From Armatimonadota bacterium (lineage in GTDB: Bacteria; Armatimonadota; HRBIN16), in NCBI GenBank assembly GCA_026003175.1, contig BPGT01000004.1, positions 139,570 through 203,569 on the forward strand: a stretch of 64,000 bases of DNA. The letters run 5' to 3'. Position numbers and translations under genes: made by a program. Under the pieces are notes generated by a model that was not told the DNA's origin, searched no databases, and was given only the letters and a program-made list of their open reading frames with translations. The first letter of the stretch is position 1. Every line of letters begins with the position of its first letter. Below, piece after piece: positions 1-8,021 of the stretch.

Positions 1-2
1 AT

Positions 3-791
3 GCCAGCACGCCGGAGATTATCGACTGGGCGGTGAAGAGCAAAGAGGATTGGCTGCGCATCAAGGAACGCCTGCGCCCGGACTATACCCGTGTGGACTG
101 GGTATCTCTGCGCCAGCGCTACCAGCAAGCTCGCTCGGAGGACAAGTGCATTGTGCTGACCGCAGCTGTTGGATACGACCATCTGCAGTCCTACGTGAAG
201 AGCGAAGAACTGCTGGTTATCATGCATGACGACCCCGACTGGTTCCGCGATATGGTGCAGACCCACGCTCTGTTGGTGCTGGAGATGGCGCGGATGATTC
301 TCGATTCAGGCTACCCGTGCGACGCCGCCTTCCTGTTCAACGACATGGGCTACCGCAACGGACCGCTCTTCTCGCCGAAGATGTATCGCGAGTGCATTCT
401 GGAATCGGACAAGATGCTGTGCGATTTCTTCCACAGCCGGGGGATGCCGGTCATCTACCACACCGATGGCGACGTGCGCCTGCTTATCCCCGGCTTGATT
501 GAGGCGGGTGTTGATTGCCTGCAGCCCCTGGAGGCAAAGGCGAACATGGACGTGCGCGAGCTGAAGAGACAATACGGCGACCGCCTCGCCTTCATGGGCA
601 ACATCGATACGCGCAAAATGGCAGACCCCGACCCCAGCGTGATTGAGGAGGAGATACGCAGCAAGTTCGAGGTCGCCATGAAGGGAGGTGGTTACATCTA
701 CCACAGCGACCACTCTGTGCCGCCCAGTGTGAGCTTTGAGCAGTACTGCCGCACCATCGACCTGGTGCGCAAATATGGACAGTACGGATAA
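3..791 (+). CDS. Uroporphyrinogen decarboxylase (URO-D) family protein, 5' truncated by window edge
   Basis: The frame is already open at the first base, so the GTG at 33 is internal and the gene starts upstream of the window. The visible 260 residues form the C-terminal part of a URO-D/MtaA-type TIM barrel. They include a conserved FNDMGYRNGP stretch, VIYHTDGDVR with the active-site region His, and FMGNIDTR near the last strands. Members decarboxylate uroporphyrinogen or act as corrinoid methyltransferases. Many paralogs of this branch are of unknown substrate, so a heme role should not be assumed. A hairpin without a T-run follows the stop. Confidence 0.85.
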   Translation, partial: ASTPEIIDWAVKSKEDWLRIKERLRPDYTRVDWVSLRQRYQQARSEDKCIVLTAAVGYDHLQSYVKSEELLVIMHDDPDWFRDMVQTHALLVLEMARMILDSGYPCDAAFLFNDMGYRNGPLFSPKMYRECILESDKMLCDFFHSRGMPVIYHTDGDVRLLIPGLIEAGVDCLQPLEAKANMDVRELKRQYGDRLAFMGNIDTRKMADPDPSVIEEEIRSKFEVAMKGGGYIYHSDHSVPPSVSFEQYCRTIDLVRKYGQYG

Positions 792-816
792 TGGTCTCGG
801 GGGATGACGAGAGTAG

Positions 817-840
817 GGGGCAGACCTCTATGTCTGCCCC
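817..840 (+). terminator. Possible terminator hairpin after the URO-D-like gene
   Basis: GGGGCAGAC (817-825) pairs perfectly with GTCTGCCCC (832-840) around a 6-nt loop, 26 nt after the stop codon. No T-tract follows, so it may be a transcript-end hairpin rather than a classical intrinsic terminator. The stretch from 841 to 1024 holds no supported gene. Confidence 0.4.
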
Positions 841-1024
841 TGTAGTCTTGTGCTTCATCCCGCCCAAAATAGATTGGGCACAAGCACCTTCACTGTGCCA
901 GGGAAGGCAATCGCGGACTGGCGACGCTCACCTTTACCGATGGTCATGAAAACCTGCTCGACGGCTTCGATCCTGGCTCAGGGTCGGGCGCAAGCCTGCC
1001 GTAGCGCTTTCGCTAAGCGGGCAG

Positions 1025-1054
1025 TTGGCAACACGCGCAGTTTTATGGTATAAT
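1025..1054 (+). promoter_or_regulatory. Sigma-70-type promoter of tRNA-fMet
   Basis: TTGGCA (1025-1030), an 18-nt spacer and a perfect TATAAT (1049-1054) sit 12 nt before the first tRNA base, the normal distance for a tRNA promoter. Confidence 0.7.
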
Positions 1055-1066
1055 AAGAGACGATGG

Positions 1067-1142
1067 CGCGGGGTGGAGCAGCGGTCAGCTCGCCGGGCTC
1101 ATAACCCGGAGGTCGAGGGTTCAAATCCCTCCCCCGCACCCA
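1067..1142 (+). tRNA. Initiator tRNA-fMet (anticodon CAT), CCA encoded
   Basis: A complete cloverleaf can be folded. The acceptor stem CGCGGGG pairs with CCCCGCA with the C1-A72 mismatch typical of bacterial initiators. The anticodon stem has the three consecutive G-C pairs (GGG/CCC) flanking CTCATAA, the other initiator hallmark. The T arm is GAGGG-TTCAAAT-CCCTC. The discriminator base is C, and CCA is encoded at 1140-1142. The 3' part from tRNA base 11 onward is the left attachment site of the element that follows, so the integration reconstitutes the tRNA. Confidence 0.95.
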
Positions 1143-1150
1143 AGACCGCT
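1077..1150 (+). repeat. attL: 74-bp direct repeat covering the tRNA-fMet 3' part
   Basis: Starts at tRNA base 11, includes the anticodon and T arms and CCA, and extends 8 nt past CCA. It is identical to 8859-8932. The sequence on either side differs between the copies, which defines the repeat ends. Confidence 0.93.
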
Positions 1151-1202
1151 ATATGTTGTGTGCCTGACCTCTCAAACAGCAAAGACCCCACTACATGTTG
1201 TG
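1151..1202 (+). promoter_or_regulatory. Left integrase arm-type site pair (putative)
   Basis: ATATGTTGTGTGCC (1151-1164) and CCACTACATGTTGTG (1188-1202) both contain ATGTTGTG. Exact inverted copies of both occur next to attR (8835-8848 and 8807-8821). Such paired inner sites on both ends of an element are what lambda-type integrases bind with their N-terminal domain. Binding is inferred. Confidence 0.65.
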
Positions 1203-1235
1203 CCTCCACCCAAAACACAAACGGGAGGCAAAAAC

Positions 1236-2162
1236 ATGCAGACCGCCGGATTCGTCATCACTGACACAAACCTTCGGGCAGCATTGGAGGTATGGCTGGA
1301 GTCACTGCAAGCACGTAAACTGTCCACCCGCACCGTGCAAAGCTACCGCGAACACGTCACCCCCTTCGTGGCTTTCCTGCAACAGCAGGGTTGTGCAGAC
1401 TTTGACGACGTGCAACCCTTCCACATTCGCCGGTGGCTACTCTACCGCCAGCAGCAAGGCATCAGCACACACACGCTGTTTAATTGCTACCGCAACCCGC
1501 GAACATTCTGGAACTGGTGCATCCGTGAAGGCTTGACTACACACAACCCCTTCGCGAAGGTGGAACCGCCCAAGCGCGAACAGGTGCTTAAACCTGCCCT
1601 GACGCCTGAGGAGGTGGAGAAACTGCTGCAGGCGTGTGAAGGCAAGCACTGGCTGAATCTTCGCGACAGGGCGTTGATTCTGCTGCTGCTGGACACGGGA
1701 CTGCGCATCCACGAGTGTCACCAGTTGCGTGTGGGCGACGCCATGCAAAACACGCTGGTCATCAGGGGCAAGGGCGGTAAGCATCGCGTGGTGGTGCTGA
1801 GTGCAGAGGTGAGGCTTGCCCTGCACCGCTACCTGAAGGCTTATCAAGCACAGCGGGGAGTGAAACTGCAGGCAGACAGCCCGCTGTGGCAGGGGGACAG
1901 GGGTACACTCACCTTAGAGGGGCTGAAGGTAGCGGTGCGCAAGGCAGGCAAGCGTGCAGGCTTGCGGTTAGGTGCGCACCAGCTACGGCGCACCTTCGCC
2001 ACATGGTCTCTGCGCAACGGCATTACGCTGGAACACCTGAGGCTTCTCATGGGACACAGCGACCTCAAGACAACGCTGCAATACCTGGCGTTGGTGGAGG
2101 ACGACCTGAAGGCTGCCCACGAAGCGCATTCGCCGTTGAATCTTCTCAGGGGACGCAGGTAG
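1236..2162 (+). CDS. Tyrosine recombinase/integrase of the element
   Basis: A 308-residue site-specific recombinase of the XerD/phage integrase family that would integrate and excise the element at tRNA-fMet. The N-terminal SAM-like core-binding domain (about residues 10-110) is followed by the catalytic domain, which shows Arg in DTGLRIHE, Lys in GKGGKHR, HQLRRT (HxxR), LMGHSD and the nucleophile Tyr in TTLQYL. I chose ATG 1236 because GGGAGG lies 7 nt upstream; the frame is open upstream to 1158 but there is no ribosome site there. It reads inward from attL, and convergent with the next gene. Confidence 0.93.
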   Translation: MQTAGFVITDTNLRAALEVWLESLQARKLSTRTVQSYREHVTPFVAFLQQQGCADFDDVQPFHIRRWLLYRQQQGISTHTLFNCYRNPRTFWNWCIREGLTTHNPFAKVEPPKREQVLKPALTPEEVEKLLQACEGKHWLNLRDRALILLLLDTGLRIHECHQLRVGDAMQNTLVIRGKGGKHRVVVLSAEVRLALHRYLKAYQAQRGVKLQADSPLWQGDRGTLTLEGLKVAVRKAGKRAGLRLGAHQLRRTFATWSLRNGITLEHLRLLMGHSDLKTTLQYLALVEDDLKAAHEAHSPLNLLRGRR

Positions 2163-2177
2163 AGGAGGAGGCGGGCG

Positions 2178-2810
2178 TCACGACGCGCCCGCCTCGCCGT
2201 AAAAAGCGAAGACCAGTTCCAACACATAATCCGTCACGGCGACCCAACCGCCTCGCCCGTCGGGCAAGAGTCCTGCCACTGGTTCATCATCGTCTTCGGA
2301 CATCTCCCTCAATTCCGCCAGCATTTGACGCAGGGGAAACTGCGCAATGTAGCGTAGCCACCGCCAGACACGACGGCGCACCCGTGCTGGCGGTTCGCCA
2401 CGAAGGCGGGCGAACTCGCGGACTGCTTCCTCCAGCGTGCATCCTCGCGCCGACACAATGGCGCAAACCTGTTCAAAGTCAGCGAACCAGGCGATGCGCG
2501 GCGGGCGGTATTCGCGCGTTCCGCAATACGCCTGAAAGCAAGCCGCACCAGCATCAAGGCTACCCGTGTTTTGGAAAACGCGCAGTGCCATCTCAATCGC
2601 AGCCACAACGTCCTTGCCTGGGATGCGCGCGGACAGGGCGACTTTTCGCCTCAACCACGAGGTAGTCCGGGCTGCGAAGCGACGCGCTTCCTCTGGCGAC
2701 AAACTTCCCCAGATGAAATCCTCCGCCCTCTCAATCTGCTCGTAAAATTGCTTTCGTGTGTATTTCATTCCAGACCTGTGACGTTTCGAAAATGGTCGCA
2801 AAAAAGCCAT
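2178..2810 (-). CDS. Hypothetical protein of the element, divergent from the HTH gene
   Basis: A 210-residue basic, helix-rich protein on the minus strand. I recognise no family. It is the only leftward gene in the element and begins only 52 nt from the rightward HTH gene start, the usual place for a lysogeny-type repressor. That role is only inferred from position; no clear helix-turn-helix was seen. A start at 2768 (MKYTRKQF) is an alternative to 2810, and neither has a strong ribosome site. Several Trp-Arg-rich stretches (RRRVWRWLRY) would suit nucleic-acid contact. Confidence 0.6.
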   Translation of the reverse strand: MAFLRPFSKRHRSGMKYTRKQFYEQIERAEDFIWGSLSPEEARRFAARTTSWLRRKVALSARIPGKDVVAAIEMALRVFQNTGSLDAGAACFQAYCGTREYRPPRIAWFADFEQVCAIVSARGCTLEEAVREFARLRGEPPARVRRRVWRWLRYIAQFPLRQMLAELREMSEDDDEPVAGLLPDGRGGWVAVTDYVLELVFAFYGEAGAS

Positions 2811-2862
2811 CGCCCCATTGTAACATGAAAGTGGACTTCGGTCAATGGAGGGAGAACGACCT

Positions 2863-3069
2863 GTGAAGAACCTGCTTTCGTGCGGAGACGTTGCTGAAAT
2901 GTTGGGCGTGACGCGACAGCGCGTTCACATTTTGCGCCTGACCGGCAAGCTTCGTGGCACGCGACTACGGTCGGGCTGGGTTTACCGGCGCGATGAGGTG
3001 GAACGTTACCAGCAGCAACGCGAGGCGTGGCTGCGAAAGCGAGGGCGACGCAATGAGAACCGCCGTTGA
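2863..3069 (+). CDS. Helix-turn-helix AlpA/excisionase-like DNA-binding protein
   Basis: A 68-residue protein with a MerR/excisionase-type winged helix: SCGDVAEMLGVTRQRVH is the helix-turn-helix, and RLRSGWVYRRDEVERY is the wing plus following helix. Small proteins of this kind act as excisionases or as transcription activators (AlpA) of integrated elements. GTG 2863 is preferred because GGAGGGAG (2847-2854) lies at proper distance; ATG 2845 has no ribosome site. Its 3' end overlaps the start of the primase gene by 17 nt, so they are co-transcribed. Confidence 0.75.
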   Translation: MKNLLSCGDVAEMLGVTRQRVHILRLTGKLRGTRLRSGWVYRRDEVERYQQQREAWLRKRGRRNENRR

Positions 3070-4066
3070 CGCTGCTACCCAATATGCCTCGTTGGGCTAC
3101 CGCGTCCTCCCCCTGCACGGCACCCGCGACGGGCGTTGCACCTGCGGGAAAACAGACTGCCCGTCGCCGGGCAAACATCCGCGAACTGCGCACGGGGTAA
3201 AGGACGCCTCCGACGACCCAAACGTTATTCGGCACTGGTGGTCGCGCTACCCCGACGCGAATGTAGGCATCGCCGTGCCTCCCTGCGTGGTGGTGCTTGA
3301 CATCGACCGCGGCAAAAGAGGTTTGGACAGCATTCGCGGAAAAGCGCTGCCCGATGCCGCGCCATGTTGCCGAACCGGCGGTGGTGGTTGGCACTACTGG
3401 TTTCGGTCGCCGGACGGTGTCGCGACGAAGAACAGCGCCAACATCATGCGAGGCATTGACATCCGCACCGCCGGCGGCTACGTCGTAGCACCGCCAAGCC
3501 GACACCAGACGGGACGGAACTACGAGTGGGAACAGCCTCTGGTGCCACCGGACGAACTACCGCCAGCACCGGATTGGTTGGTGCAGCTACTTGCTGCGAA
3601 AAGCGAGACGGCAAAAACAATCAAGCAGGCTGCGGTTGCGTCGTGGGGCGAAGGAACACGGCATGAGACGGCGCTGGCGTTAGCGGGTGTGCTTCGCAAA
3701 CGAGGCGTGCCCCAACCGGAAGCAGAAGCAGTCATCACAGAGATTGCTTGCGAAGCGCGTGACCCCGAACTGGAAGACCGGCTTCGCGCTGTGCGGGACA
3801 CTTACGCGAAGCCACCGGAAGCTGTTGCTGGTTTCTCGCGTCTCCCGCAGCAGCTGCGCGAGGCTGTGGATGCGCACCTGCGCAACGGAAAAGACCACAT
3901 GCAGGTGATGACAAAGTTTGTGCCACGTCGGTTCGCAGAGAAGGTTCTGCACCAGCACCGATTCTACTCGTGCGGTGACCTGCGCACTGGCGACTTCTAC
4001 CGGTCACCACGAAGACGGTGTGTGGCGCGAAGACGGCGAAGCGTTTCTCGCCAATCTGCTTCGTGA
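3053..4066 (+). CDS. Bifunctional DNA primase/polymerase (PrimPol) domain, N-terminal fragment of a frameshifted replication protein
   Basis: Residues 1-180 form a PrimPol N-terminal domain: ASLGYRVLPLHG at the start, a Cys cluster (CTCGKTDCPSPGKHPR), VVVLDIDR with the metal-binding acidic pair, GGGGWHYWF and GIDIRTAGGYVVAPPS. This enzyme class makes primers for element replication. The frame loses family similarity at about 4003 (after GDFYR), and the following helicase sequence continues in another frame. A single extra base near 4004 accounts for this. As written, the product ends in an Arg-rich out-of-frame tail at 4066. Confidence 0.85.
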   Translation: MRTAVDAATQYASLGYRVLPLHGTRDGRCTCGKTDCPSPGKHPRTAHGVKDASDDPNVIRHWWSRYPDANVGIAVPPCVVVLDIDRGKRGLDSIRGKALPDAAPCCRTGGGGWHYWFRSPDGVATKNSANIMRGIDIRTAGGYVVAPPSRHQTGRNYEWEQPLVPPDELPPAPDWLVQLLAAKSETAKTIKQAAVASWGEGTRHETALALAGVLRKRGVPQPEAEAVITEIACEARDPELEDRLRAVRDTYAKPPEAVAGFSRLPQQLREAVDAHLRNGKDHMQVMTKFVPRRFAEKVLHQHRFYSCGDLRTGDFYRSPRRRCVARRRRSVSRQSAS

Positions 4067-4943
4067 AGGCAACATCTTGCCCGAAGAGTGGAAGCGCGAA
4101 AGCCACGTGCGCGAAATTGTGGCGGACATCCGCGAGTTGTGCTGGCATGAGGACCCGCTACCGACGCCACCCCCGACACTCATACCGTTTGCCAATGGCG
4201 TGTTCGACCTGCACACCGGCGTGCTGCGAGACTACACACCCGAAGACGGCTTCACCGCCAAACTGCCCTGGCGGTACGACCCTGACGCGCACAGCGAGTT
4301 GCTGGCAGTGCGTCTTGGCGCGTTCCCCGAAGCGGTTCGGACACACTTCTGGGAGTTCCTGGCTTATTGTCTGTGGCGCGGCTACCCCTTGCAACGCGCG
4401 TTCTTCTGGATTGGCAAGGGGAGTGCAGGCAAGTCGTATCTGCTGAAACTGTTGATGTCAGCATTAGGCGCGGAGAACGTGGCGAACGTGACGCTTCATG
4501 ATTTAAGCGAGAACCGGTTTGCCGTCGCGCAGTTGCACCGCAAGCTGCTGGCGTACTCCGGCGAACTTCGCTATGACGACCTGGCACAGACGGACGCGCT
4601 GAAGAGTTTGACCGGCGGTGACCTTTTGACTGCTGACCGGAAGTACCGAGACCCTGTCACATTCCGGAACTATGCGAAGTTACTCTTCACCGGCAACGCC
4701 CTACCAATGACACACGACCGGACGGACGCTTTCTACAGACGCGCCTTCATTGTGCGGTTTGAACACCAGTTCGCCGAAGACCCCAGAATTGAGACGGAAC
4801 TGGACCTGCTGCCACCGGACGTGAGAAGCACGCGAGTTCAGCTGGCTTCTCACACAAGCGGTGGCGGTGCTTCAGCGTCTGTTGGAAAATGGGTTCCAGA
4901 TGACCGGCGACGCGTCGGTTGCAGAGAAGCGCAGGATGTATGA
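4005..4943 (+). CDS. D5-like helicase-primase domain, middle fragment of the frameshifted replication protein
   Basis: Continues the PrimPol protein after a frameshift. HEDGVWREDGEAFL opens the D5-N region, and the superfamily 3 helicase core follows with Walker A FFWIGKGSAGKSYLLK, then LLAYSGELRYDD and LLFTGNALP (sensor/Walker C type). About residue 275 onward the frame degenerates. The expected continuation (FSWLLTQAVAVLQRLLENGF) is in a third frame from about 4830. In related elements PrimPol and D5 helicase are one polypeptide that unwinds and primes the origin. Confidence 0.85.
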   Translation, partial: HHEDGVWREDGEAFLANLLREGNILPEEWKRESHVREIVADIRELCWHEDPLPTPPPTLIPFANGVFDLHTGVLRDYTPEDGFTAKLPWRYDPDAHSELLAVRLGAFPEAVRTHFWEFLAYCLWRGYPLQRAFFWIGKGSAGKSYLLKLLMSALGAENVANVTLHDLSENRFAVAQLHRKLLAYSGELRYDDLAQTDALKSLTGGDLLTADRKYRDPVTFRNYAKLLFTGNALPMTHDRTDAFYRRAFIVRFEHQFAEDPRIETELDLLPPDVRSTRVQLASHTSGGGASASVGKWVPDDRRRVGCREAQDV

Positions 4944-5046
4944 ACAGCTGTCCGACCCCATACAGCAGTTCATCGAAGAATGCTGCGAACGGACACGCCG
5001 GACGGATGATTATATGTGTTCAAGTACGACTTCACCGCCCGCTTGA
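4861..5046 (+). CDS. Third fragment of the frameshifted helicase-primase (post-helicase segment)
   Basis: AVLQRLLENGFQM through CCERTRRTDDY is the segment that follows the SF3 helicase core in PrimPol-D5 proteins. It is readable from about 4832 in this frame, and the ATG at 4861 is not a real start. The sequence is picked up again by the 5016-5444 frame as VFKYDFTARLTEWL, which marks another indel near 5012. Confidence 0.65.
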   Translation: MAVLQRLLENGFQMTGDASVAEKRRMYEQLSDPIQQFIEECCERTRRTDDYMCSSTTSPPA

Positions 5047-5444
5047 CCGAGTGGCTACAATCACGCGGAATGAACCAATACCAGGCAAGGCGCCTGAATC
5101 AGAGAATGCGGGAACTCGGCTTTGAAGAAAGTCGCAAGGGACCCGAAAAATACTGGGCATGGATTGGCTTGAAATGGCGCGAAGTTCCAGAAGTTCCAGA
5201 AGTTCCAGATTCTATAAACCGCCTTAGACTTGCTTCTAATGAGGTTGTAAATATTGGAACTTCTGGAACTCTTGGAACTGAACCCCGCCAACCGGCAAGC
5301 ACACAGGCGAACGGACAGGTGGGCTGGTGTGGCGTGTGTGGCACGACGACCGTGCACCGCCCCTACCGGCTGATGACCGGCGACTGGCACTGGGAGTGCG
5401 TCGTGTGTGGCGGCATCCGTCCGGAGGTGTTGGACGATGGGTAG
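5016..5444 (+). CDS. C-terminal winged-helix region of the frameshifted helicase-primase
   Basis: FKYDFTARLTEWLQSRGMNQYQARRLNQRMRELGFEE has the look of the C-terminal winged-helix domain of phage/plasmid primases (KYDF is VFKYDF after the indel). It is followed by a linker with three direct GTTCCAGAA-type repeats (VPEVPEVPD) and a possible zinc ribbon, CGVCGTTTV through WECVVCGGI. The stop overlaps the RNase H start (ATGGGTAG at 5437-5444), so this frame is the true end of the gene begun at 3053. Confidence 0.75.
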   Translation: MFKYDFTARLTEWLQSRGMNQYQARRLNQRMRELGFEESRKGPEKYWAWIGLKWREVPEVPEVPDSINRLRLASNEVVNIGTSGTLGTEPRQPASTQANGQVGWCGVCGTTTVHRPYRLMTGDWHWECVVCGGIRPEVLDDG

Positions 5445-5899
5445 GAAGCTGGTGCTTTACACGGACGGCAGTGTGCGCAGTGGTGGGCGTGCTGGCGTCG
5501 GTGTGGTGGTGGCTACTGAAGACGGCTACCCGCTGAAGCGACTGGGCGAACCGCTGACGGAACCGGTGACCGTGAACGAGTGCGAGTATATTGCGCTGTT
5601 GACCGGACTGCGCGAAGCGTTGCGTCTGGGCGCGGACAGCGTAGAGGTGTGTCTGGACAGCGAGCTGGTGCGCCAGCAAGTGCTGGGGAACTGGCAGTGC
5701 AACCACGAACACTTGCGCCGACTGCGTGACGAAGCACGGGCACTGCTGGCGCAGTTTCAATCGTGGACGCTTCAGCGCGTGGAAAGCCGGTTCAATCCTC
5801 TGGCGCACACTTACGCCAACATTGCAAGCACGCAGAACAGACGACGGTTCTTTTGGCAACACCCGCGAAAACACGGCAAAGGAGGTAAACGAAGCATGA
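5437..5899 (+). pseudogene. RNase H-like protein with 3' frameshift
   Basis: Residues 1-130 match RNase HI: YTDGS with the first Asp, NECEY with the Glu, CLDSELV with the second Asp. The final catalytic Asp region reads NPLAHTYANI, with His where family members have AD, so activity is doubtful. In the starting frame no stop occurs before the next gene. A shift near 5822 leads to a tail (ENTAKEVNEA) ending in TGA at 5897-5899 that overlaps the next ATG (ATGA), as for other genes here. The enzyme would remove RNA primers during element replication. Confidence 0.75.
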
Positions 5900-6335
5900 T
5901 TATTGAGTTCGCAGAACACAGTCCCCTGCCCACTGGCAGCTACCCCGCCCGTGGTGGTGGGCGTGGAACCCAGGAGCGGACAGTACGGCGAACAGCTGCA
6001 ATTCACCTTAGAGGTGACCAACGGCGAACACGCTGGGCGTCGGTTGCGGGCGTGGTGCAACCCGTCCACCAGCACCAACGGCAAAGCTCTACCGCTGGGC
6101 GCGTGCCCTGCTGGGCGAAGCCCCCACGAGGTTGGACACTCGCGAGCTGGTAGGGCAAGCGAGTGTCTGGCGCAGGTCGTGCTGCAGCAGTCCGCCTACC
6201 GGCACCGTCTACTCGCGTGTGCAAGACCTGCTGCCCGCTGATGCGCGTACGACCCCTTCCTGGAAGAAGACTGAACCGGCACAGCGGACTGGTGGGCAGC
6301 ACCCCACCAGTCCCAAAAGGAGTTTCGGAACATGA
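5896..6335 (+). pseudogene. Frameshifted small element protein (unknown function)
   Basis: AGGAGG precedes ATG 5896. The coherent protein must be read across frames: MIIEFAEHSPLPTGSY, then VGVEPRSGQYGEQLQFTLEV with RAWCNPSTSTNGK (frame of 5903), then LYRWARALLG with LDTRELVGQ, then GTVYSRVQDLLP (frame of 6132). At least three indels are needed. The order Gly-x-Tyr-Gly-x-x-Leu-x-Phe-x-Leu-x-Val resembles small beta-rich phage proteins found near replication genes. A single-strand-binding role is possible but not shown. The true stop (6333-6335) overlaps the next ATG. Confidence 0.6.
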
Positions 6336-6439
6336 ACGCGATTCAACAGACCGGCACTGTGCACCTTCTGCTGGCTGACGGGCGTGCTGGAGCAGGGCAG
6401 GCTGTTCTGATTGACAAACCTCAGCGCGATTTCGTATAG
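6332..6439 (+). CDS. Short element protein, 35 residues
   Basis: ATG 6332 follows AAGGAG (6317-6322) with a 9-nt spacer and overlaps the preceding gene's stop as ATGA, the coupling used throughout this operon. The product has no recognised domain. Its short length leaves some doubt, but both signals support translation. Confidence 0.5.
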   Translation: MNAIQQTGTVHLLLADGRAGAGQAVLIDKPQRDFV

Positions 6440-6460
6440 TAAACCAGGAGGTAATCACCT

Positions 6461-6712
6461 ATGACGCTTGAACAGCAAATCCAGATTCTTCAGATGGTCG
6501 CCGACGCACAGCCCACCTTCAGTGCGGTGGTCAACGACGTGGCGATGGTGGTTTCGCGCATCGAGCTTGCCCTTCGCGAGATGGAGGGCAGCAGTGACCC
6601 CTTCACTCAGTGGCGTGCAGGCAAATTGCGCAGACGCTTCGCGGACACACTCGCCGCGTTGGCAGCAGCTGGCGTGTCCGTGCCTCTGCCGGTTGAGGGG
6701 GTGACGTTATGA
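6461..6712 (+). CDS. Hypothetical element protein, 83 residues
   Basis: Strong ribosome site (AGGAGGT) 8 nt before ATG 6461. The product is a helical small protein with no family I recognise. The stop overlaps the next start as ATGA, so it is translationally coupled to the coiled-coil gene. Confidence 0.7.
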   Translation: MTLEQQIQILQMVADAQPTFSAVVNDVAMVVSRIELALREMEGSSDPFTQWRAGKLRRRFADTLAALAAAGVSVPLPVEGVTL

Positions 6713-7200
6713 ACTACCAGCAAGCGGTAGAACGCGCGTCGGCACTCATTGCTTCGTGGCGCGAGCTGCTGCAAGATGAGGCGAGACTGCTTGCGAGTGG
6801 TGACCGCGAAACCGTGCTTGCCACAATCACACGAAAGCACTCGTTGCCCGCCCAGGTGCACTGTGCCATCCTGCAGGCAGCGGAGGCAGCAGCGCAATGG
6901 TACGCGCAGTTGGCGCAAGATGAAGAACAGCGCATCGCCGAGTTGGACGGCGAGTTGCAGCCTCTGCTTGACGAACTCCGCCAGTTGCAGCAGCGTGTGG
7001 ACGAACTCGTGCGCGAACGGCGTGGTCGCGAACACCGGCTGACCGTCCTGCAGACCTGCCAGCGTTCGGCTGCGCAGTTGACCTCGTTGTCCAGCGACCG
7101 TGTGACAACGCCAACCGACGCCGAAGCGTGGCTTGCCAAACTGCCACCCTGCGAGGAGCCACCACCAGCGGAGCCAGCGAAACGCCTCACGGAGGTTTAG
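6709..7200 (+). CDS. Coiled-coil hypothetical protein of the element
   Basis: 163 residues, mostly heptad-rich helix (about residues 50-115, Glu/Gln/Leu-rich with LQPLLDELRQLQQRVDELV), with a Pro-rich tail (PPCEEPPPAEPAK). No enzymatic motif. Its place just before the terminase-like gene could suggest a packaging or scaffolding helper, but that is speculation. Confidence 0.7.
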   Translation: MNYQQAVERASALIASWRELLQDEARLLASGDRETVLATITRKHSLPAQVHCAILQAAEAAAQWYAQLAQDEEQRIAELDGELQPLLDELRQLQQRVDELVRERRGREHRLTVLQTCQRSAAQLTSLSSDRVTTPTDAEAWLAKLPPCEEPPPAEPAKRLTEV

Positions 7201-7208
7201 CGACAAAG

Positions 7209-8021
7209 GTGACACTTAAAAAAGGGCGCGATTGGCGTGAGAAGTTTCTGGCTGCCCTCGCGCGTGGTTGCAGCGTCAGCCAGGCAGCCAGGCTGGCAGG
7301 CGTTTCCAGACAGCACGCCTACCGGTGCAGGCAGCGCAGCAATACCTTCGCCCAGCAGTGGGAGGACGCTTGGGAACAGGGCACAGACGCGCTGGAGGAC
7401 GAAGCCGTGCGCCGCGCACTTGCCGGCAGCGACACGTTGCTGATGTTCCTGCTGAAGGCACGACGCCCAGAGAAGTACCGCGACAACGTTCGCGTGGAAC
7501 ACGACACTGGGCAGGCGATGCTTGATGCGTTGGAAGAAGCAATACGCGTGTCAAGGCTAGCTGCCAATAGTGTGGGTTGTTCGCCTGACCCCTCCGATGA
7601 CGAAGGTCGAGCGTCATCGTGGGGGGATTTTTTTCTCCACCACGACTGGTTCCCTGTATGCAGCCTTCGCCGTGTGGTGGTGCACAGCGCGCCCGTGTGC
7701 GAACCCCTTGACGACCTGCTGCCGTGCTACCATTTTCTGATTGCCAGGTCAGGCGCAGTAGCACGCGGGCTGTTCACCCTGGGTGACAACGCCTCACCAG
7801 CAACGAGGACAGGGCTACGCGAGGCACACAAGGAGATTCAACATCGGCAGCGCAGGCGTGCTGGTGGTGGGCACACAGCCCAACGAACGCCAATGGAACA
7901 GTCTGGTGCACCTGTGTCGGCGTGCTGTGTTCGCGCTACCAGCTGGATGTTCGCGACGTGCAGACACACGGCGAACTGGAACCCGACACGAACGACCTTG
8001 TGGGGTGGGGCGACCGCTTGA
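7209..8021 (+). CDS. Terminase small-subunit-like HTH protein, running into the amidase frame
   Basis: From GTG 7209 the first about 125 residues match the small terminase/HTH family: WREKFLAALARGCSVSQAARLAGVSRQHAYRCR is a helix-turn-helix, then FAQQWEDAWEQGTDALEDEAVRRAL and TLLMFLLKARRPEKYRD, all typical. These proteins recognise DNA for packaging, and in satellites they redirect helper-phage packaging. After about residue 130 the same frame enters a different protein (amidase-like, HHDWF onward) without a stop, so the original stop has been lost by an indel. No strong ribosome site was seen for GTG; an upstream in-frame start inside the previous gene is possible. Confidence 0.7.
   Translation: MTLKKGRDWREKFLAALARGCSVSQAARLAGVSRQHAYRCRQRSNTFAQQWEDAWEQGTDALEDEAVRRALAGSDTLLMFLLKARRPEKYRDNVRVEHDTGQAMLDALEEAIRVSRLAANSVGCSPDPSDDEGRASSWGDFFLHHDWFPVCSLRRVVVHSAPVCEPLDDLLPCYHFLIARSGAVARGLFTLGDNASPATRTGLREAHKEIQHRQRRRAGGGHTAQRTPMEQSGAPVSACCVRATSWMFATCRHTANWNPTRTTLWGGATA

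Noticed and set aside
2169-2194. Hairpin AGGCGGGCG/CGCCCGCCT between convergent genes as terminator
   Set aside because: No T-run on either strand, and it overlaps the stop codon of the minus-strand gene; too weak to list.
4005-4943. Programmed frameshift between PrimPol and helicase
   Set aside because: No slippery heptamer or downstream pseudoknot was evident, and the other frameshifts in the operon suggest indels instead.
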